From Clostridium sp. CAG:288 (GTDB lineage: Bacteria > Bacillota_I > Bacilli_A > RFN20 > CAG-288): DNA of 64,000 bases. How positions within the stretch are numbered: position 1 is the stretch's first letter; the number at the start of each line of letters is the position of its first letter. Location: NCBI GenBank assembly GCA_000437395.1, contig FR898166.1:72445-136444 (forward strand), given 5' to 3'. The notes below the pieces were generated by a model. It had not been told where the DNA came from, did no database searches, and saw only the letters and a program-made list of their open reading frames with translations. A program made the translations under genes and the position numbers. This document shows positions 54,265 through 61,295 of this stretch, one piece after another.

Positions 54265-54903
54265 ATGAAAGAATATCCAAATGTAGTCGTGTTCAAACAT
54301 CCGTTAATTGATCACAAAATAACTCACTTATGTGACAAAAATACTAGTACTAAAGAATTTAGAGAAACAGTTAGTGAATTAGCAATGCTTATGGGCTTTG
54401 AAGCTTTTAAAGATTTAAAGACAAAGAAAGTGCAAATTGATGGACCTATTTCTTCTTTTGAATCGACAGTAGTTGATGAAAATATTGCTATAGTTCCTAT
54501 TTTAAGAGCTGGATTAGGTATGGTTGACGGCTTGCTTTCTCTTTTCCCAAATGCAAGAGTTGGACATATTGGTTTATATAGAAATGAAGAAACTTTAGAG
54601 CCCGTTGAATATTACTGCAAGTTGCCAAAAGATTGTCAAGAAGGTCAAGTTATCGTAGTTGACCCAGCATTAGCTACAGGTGGTAGTGCTTCAGCAGCAA
54701 TTACTTTAATCAAAAAGAGAGGATTTACAAGAATTAAGTTATTATCTTTAATAGCTGCTCCTTGTGGAATAGAAAAAGTCACAACAGATCATCCAGATGT
54801 TAAAGTCTATGTTGCCCATGTAACTGAAGAGAATTTAAATGAAAAAGGTTATATGCCAAAAGCCTTTGGTGATGCTGGCGATAGATTATTTGGAACAAAG
54901 TAA
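54265..54903 (+). CDS. upp: uracil phosphoribosyltransferase
   Basis: A 212-residue enzyme that makes UMP from uracil and PRPP (pyrimidine salvage), cytoplasmic. Family landmarks are [16 protein letters not shown] near the N-terminus, [14 protein letters not shown], the PRPP loop [18 protein letters not shown], and the uracil-binding C-terminal [25 protein letters not shown] lies seven bases before the ATG. It is an insertion relative to the Bacillus order (ysxE-valS), sitting just before the valS T-box leader. Confidence 0.98.
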   Translation: MKEYPNVVVFKHPLIDHKITHLCDKNTSTKEFRETVSELAMLMGFEAFKDLKTKKVQIDGPISSFESTVVDENIAIVPILRAGLGMVDGLLSLFPNARVGHIGLYRNEETLEPVEYYCKLPKDCQEGQVIVVDPALATGGSASAAITLIKKRGFTRIKLLSLIAAPCGIEKVTTDHPDVKVYVAHVTEENLNEKGYMPKAFGDAGDRLFGTK

Positions 54904-54910
54904 AAAATAC

Positions 54911-54939
54911 TTGCTTGTTTTACTTTTTTTGAGTAATAT
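54911..54939 (+). promoter_or_regulatory. promoter of the valS T-box leader
   Basis: TTGCTT (54911-54916), a 17-base spacer and TAATAT (54934-54939) lie directly upstream of the conserved leader. Confidence 0.6.
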
Positions 54940-54945
54940 AAACTT

Positions 54946-55151
54946 AGCGTTGAAAAGAAGGGCTGATAACACCTTCAATATTAGAGAGCTCTAGTTGGTG
55001 AAAAAGAGCATTGAAGATTATTAGTTGTCGTCTTGGAGCTTGATAGGAATATCCGCTTGACCCGTTAAGTCTAAATTAAGAGCGTAAGTAAACTTACGAA
55101 TCGAGATGGTACCGCTCGGAAGAGTTCTCGACCGTAAGTTTTTTTATTGGA
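54946..55151 (+). promoter_or_regulatory. T-box riboswitch controlling valS
   Basis: The roughly 200-base leader carries the T-box core GATGGTACCGC (about 55105-55115). Stem I is formed by GGCTGATAA with TTATTAGT and by an inner CTTCAAT/ATTGAAG hairpin. A GTC triplet (Val codon) lies just after the 3' strand of stem I and is the likely specifier. At the end a terminator can form from AAACTTACG and CGTAAGTTT, extended by TCGAGA/TCTCGA, followed by a long T-run. The competing antiterminator uses the T-box. Uncharged tRNA-Val should permit readthrough into valS. Confidence 0.88.
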
Positions 55152-55158
55152 GGAAAAC

Positions 55159-57726
55159 ATGAAAGAATTAGAAAAGAATTATGACCACAAGAAGGTTGAA
55201 GAAGGCAAATTTGATTTTTGGAAAGAAAAAGGATACTTTAAAGGCGGATTAAAAGAAAACGCTGATAAGAAGCCTTTTTCAATGATTCTTCCACCACCAA
55301 ATGTCACAGGTATTTTACATATTGGACACGCTAAGAATACTACAACCCTTGATATTGTTGGACGTTATAAAAAATTGACAGGTTACGATGTTGAATTTGT
55401 ACCTGGTACAGACCATGCAGGTATTGCTACTCAAGCTAAAGTTGAAGCTAACCTCAAAAAGGAAGGCATAAGTCGTTATGATTTAGGTCGTGAAAAGTTC
55501 ATTGAAAAATCATATGAATGGAAAGAGCAATGTTCTAACTACATTCATTCTCAATGGAAAATGCTTGGTTTAGGAATGGACTATGATAAAGAAAGATTTA
55601 CTATGGATGAGAAAACTTGTGTTGCAGTTAACAAGGTTTTCTGTGATTTATACGAACAAGGTTTAATTTATCAAGGTGAAAGAATTATTAACTGGGACCC
55701 TGAACTTCAAACAGCATTATCAAATATCGAAGTAGAGCATATAGATATTCCAGGAAAATTCTATTATTTTAAATATAAATTTGTCGATTCTGATGAGTAT
55801 TTAACAATTGCAACAACTAGACCAGAAACAATGTTTGGCGATACAGCAGTTGTCTTCAATCCTAAAGACGAACGCTATAAAGGCATGGAAGGTAAATTAG
55901 TAATTAATCCTGCTAATGGTGAGCCTTTACCACTTGTTGCTGATTACTATGTTGATATGGAATTTGGTACTGGTGCAATGAAATGTACTCCTGCTCACGA
56001 TCCAAACGACTTTGAAATTGGCAGACGTCATGGAATGAAAAACATTGTTTGTATGAACAAAGATGGCACTATGAACGATGCTGCTGGAATTTATAAAGGC
56101 ATGGATAGATTTGAATGCCGTGATGCTTTGGTTAAGAAAATTGAATCAGAAGGTAATTTAATTAAAATTGAAGATGTCGTTCACTCAGTTGGCCACTCCG
56201 AACGTTCACACGTCATTGTTGAACCAACATTATCAAAGCAATGGTTTATACGTATGAAGCCACTCGTAGACGATATTTTAAAGCTTCAAAGTGATCCTAA
56301 AACAAAGATGACTTTCTTCCCAGAAAGATTTGAAAAAACATTTACAAACTGGTTAGAAAATACAGATGACTGGTGTATTTCTAGACAATTATGGTGGGGA
56401 CATAGAATACCTATCTACTACCATAGAGAAACTGGTGAAATTAAATGTTCACCAACACCACTTGATCCAACGATTTGGAAACAAGACGAAGACGTTTTGG
56501 ATACTTGGTTCTCAAGTGCTTTATCTCCATTTGCATTAATGGGTTGGCCAAATACTGATGAAGCTGATTATTCTAGATTCTATCCACTTGATGTTATGAT
56601 TACAGCTTATGATATCATTTTCTTCTGGGTTGCTAGAATGGCTGCACAAGGTGTTCACTTTACTGGTAAATTACCATTTAAGAAAGTTTATATTCATGGC
56701 TTAGTACGTGACTCTTTAGGTCGCAAGATGAGTAAGAGTTTAGGAAATGGTATAGATCCAAACAAAGTAATTGATGAATATGGTGCTGACTCATTAAGAT
56801 ATGCCTTATCTTGTTCTGGTGCACCAGGTCTTGATATGCCATTTGGTACAGAAAAAGTTAAGAGCGCACATAACTTCTTAAATAAAGTTTGGAACTCTGC
56901 TAGATTCTTATTATCGAATTTAACAGATGATTTTGTTCCATCAGAAGTTAAAAAACAAGATTTGACTTTCATCGATCAATATTTATATGCTGAACTAGAT
57001 AAAACTATTGATGCTGTTAAGTTTAATATGGAAAAATATGAACTTGGTCAAGCTACTCAATATGTTTATAATTTTGTTTATGATGTTTTCTGTTCTAACT
57101 ATTTAGAACTTACTAAAGTCGATTTGAAAGATGGTAGTGAAGAAAGAAAGAATGTCGTTAGAAATATTTTGACAGACGTTCTTAAAAAAGTATTAATCAT
57201 GCTTTTCCCATTTACACCATTTATTACTGAAGAAATTTATTTGAGCTTACCAAACCATAAAGATTCTATCTATGAAGAAAGTTATCCTGAAAATAGCGGC
57301 TTTGAATTAGATGCATCTTTAGGTGAAAGCCTTATTGAAATGATTAAATATGTTAGATCATTTAAATCTGAAAACGGCTTTGAACCAACGGCTAAAGTTA
57401 TTCTTTTAATCGATGCAAATGATGAATTAATCAGTCAAATAACACCTTATTTAACAAGATTAGCCTTTGCTGAAAATGTCAAACATTCTGATAAACAAGA
57501 TGGTATGAGATACTTTGAACATATTGGTTTATTAATCGAAGCTGACGAATCAATTTTGAAGGAAAGAATTCAAAAGAGAATTGAAGAGTTACATGCAGAG
57601 ATTGCTAGAAGCAATAAAATATTATCTAATCCAAACTTCTTAGCAAAAGCTAAACCAGAAAAAGTTGAATTAGAAAAGTCGAAATTAGCTGCTTATGAAG
57701 CAGAACTTGCAAAATATACAAAATAA
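55159..57726 (+). CDS. valS: valyl-tRNA synthetase
   Basis: An 855-residue class I synthetase. It shows the HIGH motif in LHIGHAKN (near residue 54), the editing domain with TTRPETMFGDTAVVF, the KMSKS motif in GRKMSKSLGNGIDP (near residue 523), the anticodon-binding domain, and the C-terminal coiled coil (about 795-855) found in ValRS. I start at the ATG at 55159, with GGAGG five bases upstream; the TTG at 55147 precedes that ribosome binding site. Expression is governed by the upstream T-box. radC follows after a 62-residue gene, in line with the Bacillus region. Confidence 0.98.
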   Translation: MKELEKNYDHKKVEEGKFDFWKEKGYFKGGLKENADKKPFSMILPPPNVTGILHIGHAKNTTTLDIVGRYKKLTGYDVEFVPGTDHAGIATQAKVEANLKKEGISRYDLGREKFIEKSYEWKEQCSNYIHSQWKMLGLGMDYDKERFTMDEKTCVAVNKVFCDLYEQGLIYQGERIINWDPELQTALSNIEVEHIDIPGKFYYFKYKFVDSDEYLTIATTRPETMFGDTAVVFNPKDERYKGMEGKLVINPANGEPLPLVADYYVDMEFGTGAMKCTPAHDPNDFEIGRRHGMKNIVCMNKDGTMNDAAGIYKGMDRFECRDALVKKIESEGNLIKIEDVVHSVGHSERSHVIVEPTLSKQWFIRMKPLVDDILKLQSDPKTKMTFFPERFEKTFTNWLENTDDWCISRQLWWGHRIPIYYHRETGEIKCSPTPLDPTIWKQDEDVLDTWFSSALSPFALMGWPNTDEADYSRFYPLDVMITAYDIIFFWVARMAAQGVHFTGKLPFKKVYIHGLVRDSLGRKMSKSLGNGIDPNKVIDEYGADSLRYALSCSGAPGLDMPFGTEKVKSAHNFLNKVWNSARFLLSNLTDDFVPSEVKKQDLTFIDQYLYAELDKTIDAVKFNMEKYELGQATQYVYNFVYDVFCSNYLELTKVDLKDGSEERKNVVRNILTDVLKKVLIMLFPFTPFITEEIYLSLPNHKDSIYEESYPENSGFELDASLGESLIEMIKYVRSFKSENGFEPTAKVILLIDANDELISQITPYLTRLAFAENVKHSDKQDGMRYFEHIGLLIEADESILKERIQKRIEELHAEIARSNKILSNPNFLAKAKPEKVELEKSKLAAYEAELAKYTK

Positions 57727-57738
57727 TTAAAAGAAAAT

Positions 57739-57774
57739 ACACCTTCTTATTCCATATATAGAGTAAGGAGGTGT
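57739..57774 (+). promoter_or_regulatory. hairpin overlapping the Shine-Dalgarno sequence of the 62-residue gene (possible valS terminator)
   Basis: ACACCTTCTTA (57739-57749) pairs at all eleven positions (one G-U) with TAAGGAGGTGT (57764-57774). The 3' arm contains the full AAGGAGGTG of the next gene, and five T follow. It may act as a valS terminator, as a translation block, or both. Confidence 0.6.
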
Positions 57775-57778
57775 TTTT

Positions 57779-57967
57779 ATGTCAGACTTAAAAACTTTAT
57801 CAATCGATAGAATGAAGATGGAAACTGGTGGTGAAGTTCTCACACTTACATCTGTTATGGCTGTGCTTGCAATAGCCTTAGTTGCAGTTATATGCTATAG
57901 AATTTTCACTTCTTCTAAAGGTTCTACGACGCTGCCAGGTGGGTTTAAATTTGATTGGGGTAAATAA
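57779..57967 (+). CDS. 62-residue single-helix small protein
   Basis: Small protein with a polar N-terminal 16 residues, a Gly-Gly pair at 17-18, a strongly hydrophobic segment at about 20-43 and a Gly/Lys/Trp-containing tail (TLPGGFKFDWGK). I do not recognise a family. The GG pair after an LS-x-x-x-hydrophobic stretch resembles, imperfectly, a double-glycine leader of secreted peptides. The alternative is an ordinary one-helix membrane protein. It has a perfect Shine-Dalgarno sequence (AAGGAGGTG) held in an 11-bp hairpin, and its stop overlaps the radC start. No peptide exporter gene is near. Confidence 0.75.
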   Translation: MSDLKTLSIDRMKMETGGEVLTLTSVMAVLAIALVAVICYRIFTSSKGSTTLPGGFKFDWGK

Positions 57968-58641
57968 TGTCTTTAAAAGACATTTCTATATATGATAGGC
58001 CACGTGAAAAAGCTGAAATTTATGGTGTAAAAACTCTATCAGATATAGAGTTATTAGCAATCATAATAGAAACAGGATATCATGGCGAGAATGTCCTATC
58101 ACTAGCTGCTAAACTTTTAGAAAAAAGTGGTGGGCTAAGTAATCTCTCAAAATTAAATTTATCAGAATTAAATATCAAAGGATTAAAAAAGGCAAAATCC
58201 ATAAGGTTACTTGCTGCTATTGAGTTAGGAAAACGTGCTTCATCGAATATTGAGTTCAGTGTTCCAATTAAGGATTCAAATGATTTGTTTTTGCGTTTTA
58301 AGAATTTGTTTATCAATGAGCCAAAAGAAAAAGCCTATGTCATTTCTCTTGATAACAAGAAAAGACCTATAAAGATTACTGAAATAGGTAATGGTGGTGA
58401 ATTCACATGTAAATCAGATTTAAAACTTGCAATTCAAGAATCGATTAAGGTTAATGCTTCGTTTATGATATTAATGCACAATCATCCTTTGGGAGAAGCT
58501 AAACCATCAGCAGAAGATGATGTTACAACTGCTCTTCTTGAAAGCTTTGGAAGAATGATAGGAACAAGACTTTTGGACCACATTATATTTGGTGAAAACG
58601 GCTATTATTCTTATGTAGATAATAGAAAAATAAATTGTTAA
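57967..58641 (+). CDS. radC: RadC/JAB-domain protein
   Basis: A 224-residue protein with an N-terminal helix-hairpin-helix region and a C-terminal JAB/MPN+ metalloprotease-like domain. The start is DRPREKAEIYGVKTLSDIELLAI, and LSKLNLSELNIKGLKKAKSIRLLAAIELGKR follows. The metal motif reads MHNHPLGEAKPSAEDD (His-x-His and Asp), with a preceding Glu region. Its biochemical role is uncertain despite the historical DNA-repair name. Position before the min genes matches Bacillus (radC-mreBCD-minCD), with mreBCD missing here. Confidence 0.93.
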   Translation: MSLKDISIYDRPREKAEIYGVKTLSDIELLAIIIETGYHGENVLSLAAKLLEKSGGLSNLSKLNLSELNIKGLKKAKSIRLLAAIELGKRASSNIEFSVPIKDSNDLFLRFKNLFINEPKEKAYVISLDNKKRPIKITEIGNGGEFTCKSDLKLAIQESIKVNASFMILMHNHPLGEAKPSAEDDVTTALLESFGRMIGTRLLDHIIFGENGYYSYVDNRKINC

Positions 58642-58709
58642 TGCGTTCGACAAAAGAAATCAAAAAAGTAACTTGACAGTGATATAATGAGGTAAAAAGA
58701 GGTATGGTT

Positions 58710-59219
58710 ATGAAAATGTACATGATGGTTGCGAATAGCTTAGAAAGTGTTGATTTACTTATAAATAAGTTGAAAGATGATTTAGTACAAGCAAAATTTG
58801 ACAAAGAAAAATTATCAGTATGTTTTCTAGGATGCAAAGGAATAGCTCCAGTTTTGGCACTTGAAATAATGACTATATTAGCTTTTTATGGCTCTGGTGA
58901 ACTTAAACAGTTTAGATTAGAAAAAAATTATTTTGATATTATTCGAAGAGATATTTATCAAGATGAAATATTGATAATCGATAAGCCGACAATTATTGAA
59001 AAAAGTGTAAATACTGGAGCTTTAATAATTTTAGAAAGTACGTTATTTGTTGCAGGAGTTTTTAGCGGTACAGCTGTATTAAAAACATATGGCTCTTCAC
59101 TTTTTGCTAACGAGTATAATAACGCTAAAGTAAGAACTCCTAAACGTGATTACAATTTGTTAAATGTTTCGGCTAAAGAATTCTATTTTAATGAGGTCCA
59201 ACAATGTTTAAATTCATAA
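58710..59219 (+). CDS. divergent MinC-like protein (by position and C-terminal beta pattern)
   Basis: A 169-residue protein encoded immediately before minD (16-base overlap). The N-terminal part (MKMYMMVANSLESVDLLINKLKDDL, then FDKEKLSVCFLGCKG) could match the MinC N-terminal domain. From about residue 100, short hydrophobic strands separated by Gly (VNTGALIILESTLFVAG, VFSGTAVLKTYGSS) recall the beta-helix of MinC, which inhibits FtsZ assembly. Similarity is weak, and the call rests mainly on the radC-minC-minD order in Bacillus. The ATG at 58710 has AAGAGG seven bases upstream; an ATG at 58704 overlaps that site. Confidence 0.5.
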   Translation: MKMYMMVANSLESVDLLINKLKDDLVQAKFDKEKLSVCFLGCKGIAPVLALEIMTILAFYGSGELKQFRLEKNYFDIIRRDIYQDEILIIDKPTIIEKSVNTGALIILESTLFVAGVFSGTAVLKTYGSSLFANEYNNAKVRTPKRDYNLLNVSAKEFYFNEVQQCLNS

Positions 59220-59899
59220 TGATTGCATCAGGAAAAGGCGGCGTTGGAAAATCGACAATCGCTTATCATCTTGGATTAGCACTGGCTAGTCAAAAAAAGA
59301 AAACGATTCTTTTAGATGCGGATGTAGGTTTAAAGAACCTCGATTTAATATCTAAAGTTATCGGTGCATCTTCATATGATCTTTATGATGTTTATAGAGG
59401 AGATGTTAGCATCGATAGTGCAATAACAAAAATAGGACCATATTTAGACTTAGTGTCACTATATAATTCAACATCATTAAATTATTTGACTGAGAGTGTA
59501 CTAGTTAATTTTTTAGGATATTTAAATTCTAATTATGAGTACATTATCATTGATTCACCAGCTGGTATTGAAAAAGGATTTGAGTTGACCAAAAGAATAA
59601 CAGATATGTTCCTTTTAGTTATTAATCCGACTTTAACAAGTTTTTCTGACGCTTCAAAAGTTGCTGGAATATTAAGAAGAGATAATCAAACAGAGATAAA
59701 GATAATTTTAAATAGATTCTTTAAAAAAGATATGAAATTTTATAAATCTAGAGCAAATAATTTAAGTCAATATGATGTGATAGGAGTATTACCAGAATTA
59801 ACCAATTCTTTTTTAATAAAACACATTTATGATAAAGAAATAAAAAAGATAAGTAATTTTATTATAAATATGAATGATAAGGAGGCGTTAAGCATATAG
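59204..59899 (+). CDS. minD: septum site-determining ATPase MinD
   Basis: A 231-residue ParA/MinD-family ATPase with the deviant Walker A GKGGVGKST, the switch segment LLDADVGLKNLDL and the MinD-typical DSPAGIEKGF. MinD recruits MinC to the membrane to place the division septum. It is shorter than Bacillus MinD (268). The usual amphipathic membrane-targeting helix at the C-terminus is not obvious (the end reads NMNDKEALSI), so membrane binding may differ. The neighbours are a MinC-like gene before it and SpoIVFA/SpoIVFB-type genes after it, as in Bacillus. Confidence 0.9.
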   Translation: MFKFIMIASGKGGVGKSTIAYHLGLALASQKKKTILLDADVGLKNLDLISKVIGASSYDLYDVYRGDVSIDSAITKIGPYLDLVSLYNSTSLNYLTESVLVNFLGYLNSNYEYIIIDSPAGIEKGFELTKRITDMFLLVINPTLTSFSDASKVAGILRRDNQTEIKIILNRFFKKDMKFYKSRANNLSQYDVIGVLPELTNSFLIKHIYDKEIKKISNFIINMNDKEALSI

Positions 59900-59941
59900 T
59901 CTATGGGGGAAAATATGGTAGAGCTTGATGGAGGATTTATC

Positions 59942-60463
59942 ATGAAAAAGGAAAAGAGAAGAGATAGACTTTATGATGTATTGTCTGTTTTTCTTGGCCT
60001 TGCTTCTTTAATTCTTGGCTTTTTGATCTACGCAAATAATGATGCTAATGGCGTATATATTTCTAAGGTTTTACACACGGATGTAAGTTTTGTAGAAATG
60101 AATAAAAAAATTAATTCGTTTTTTGATTCTTTTTTAAAGTTTAATAACGATAAAGAAACAAAAACTGTTTTAGGGGAAATAACATATTTTGAATTAGAGA
60201 ATAATAAGTTTTCTTCTTCAGAACAATTTGTTCAAGCTCTTGATGACTGTACAATCTCATATGTAACTCAAGAGAGTGATATGACTTTTTCTATAGTAGT
60301 TTGCTATGATTCTTTTGATGCAATATATTCTAATTTAGAAAATGTTGAAGTTAAACCAGGTGATAGAATTAAAGGTGGAGATTCTTTAGGTGGTTATCAA
60401 GAATATTTTAAAGCCTTATTTAAAAAAGGTGACCAATTTGTCCAATATAAAGACATCTTCTAA
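59942..60463 (+). CDS. SpoIVFA-like membrane protein with degenerate M23 domain
   Basis: A 173-residue protein, taken from the ATG at 59942 with GGAGG seven bases upstream; an ATG at 59915 is also possible. It has one membrane helix (about residues 12-32, LSVFLGLASLILGFLIYA), an extracytoplasmic linker, and a short LytM/M23-like end (DAIYSNLENVEVKPGDRIKG, GGDSLGG, QFVQYKDIF). SpoIVFA has exactly this plan: a membrane anchor and an inactive peptidase-like domain that holds the protease SpoIVFB. Here too no HxH zinc motif is present. It lies between minD and an M50 protease gene, as in Bacillus. The call combines architecture and order. Confidence 0.68.
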   Translation: MKKEKRRDRLYDVLSVFLGLASLILGFLIYANNDANGVYISKVLHTDVSFVEMNKKINSFFDSFLKFNNDKETKTVLGEITYFELENNKFSSSEQFVQALDDCTISYVTQESDMTFSIVVCYDSFDAIYSNLENVEVKPGDRIKGGDSLGGYQEYFKALFKKGDQFVQYKDIF

Positions 60464-61220
60464 ACACACATTAATAAAAATAAATCCATTGACAATAATA
60501 ATTGTTTTTTTGAGTCTTATTTTTGGAAGATTTAATTATATTTTTATTCATTACATTATTGCATTATTTCATGAAATTTGTCATGTGCTAATAGCCAAAA
60601 TATTTAAAATTAAGGTAAACTCGATAAGCTTTTTGCCTTTTGGATTTTATGCTAAGATGGATGAGCTAGAAAAGGAAAAACCAATGAGGCAATTACTTGT
60701 AATAATAATGGGACCTTTATCTTTTTTTCCTGTCTGGTTGATTTTAAATATATTACGTTTAAATTTTATAATATCTAGCTACACATATGATTTTGCTTTT
60801 ACATCTGCACTTACGGTTATGCTTTTTAATTTGATACCGTTATATCCTTTAGATGGAGCTAGAGCAATAGAAATAATTGTTGCTATCAAATTGGATGAAT
60901 ATAAGACAAGGATTATTAGAGTAATCATATCAATAATTTCTTTAATGTTTTTAACATATTACTGCTTGAAAGAAAGTCAATTTATAGTTTTAATATTTTT
61001 ATTTATATCAGTAATTTATGAAATAATATTTTTTAGAAAAAACTATATATTATTTTTGTTAAAAAGACTTTGTGAAAAAAATACTAGAAGCCTTAAAATA
61101 GTCAGAGATTATAAAATATATAGATATCGTAAATGTAAGTTGATAAAAAATAATACAGCAATAGAAGAGCCGGAAATTATAAGAAGAATAATTACTAATA
61201 CAAAAAAAGATACAAATTAA
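60438..61220 (+). CDS. spoIVFB: SpoIVFB-type site-2 (M50) intramembrane metalloprotease
   Basis: A 260-residue multi-pass protein with the zinc site HEICH (HExxH) in the helix IIALFHEICHVLIAKIF and the second motif NLIPLYPLDGARA (the NxxPxxxLDG form), both diagnostic for the family. The last 50 residues are basic, as in SpoIVFB (a short, non-CBS tail). In Bacillus it cleaves pro-sigma-K in the mother cell. I favour a TTG start at 60438 with AAGGTGA seven bases upstream, inside the end of the SpoIVFA-like gene; the longest frame starts at 60390. The tight overlap matches the coupling of the Bacillus pair. Whether its substrate is a sigma factor is unknown here. Confidence 0.85.
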   Translation: MSNIKTSSKHTLIKINPLTIIIVFLSLIFGRFNYIFIHYIIALFHEICHVLIAKIFKIKVNSISFLPFGFYAKMDELEKEKPMRQLLVIIMGPLSFFPVWLILNILRLNFIISSYTYDFAFTSALTVMLFNLIPLYPLDGARAIEIIVAIKLDEYKTRIIRVIISIISLMFLTYYCLKESQFIVLIFLFISVIYEIIFFRKNYILFLLKRLCEKNTRSLKIVRDYKIYRYRKCKLIKNNTAIEEPEIIRRIITNTKKDTN

Positions 61221-61295
61221 TGGAGACAATAGTATATCTTTGCTTGTAATGATTTTTGCTATAGGGTAAAATTATAAAATAAAGAGGTATTTTTG

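Noticed and set aside
58673..58689. TTGACA plus TATAAT before the MinC-like gene as a complete promoter
   Set aside because: The two hexamers are only about five bases apart, so they cannot act together. At most one of them is functional.
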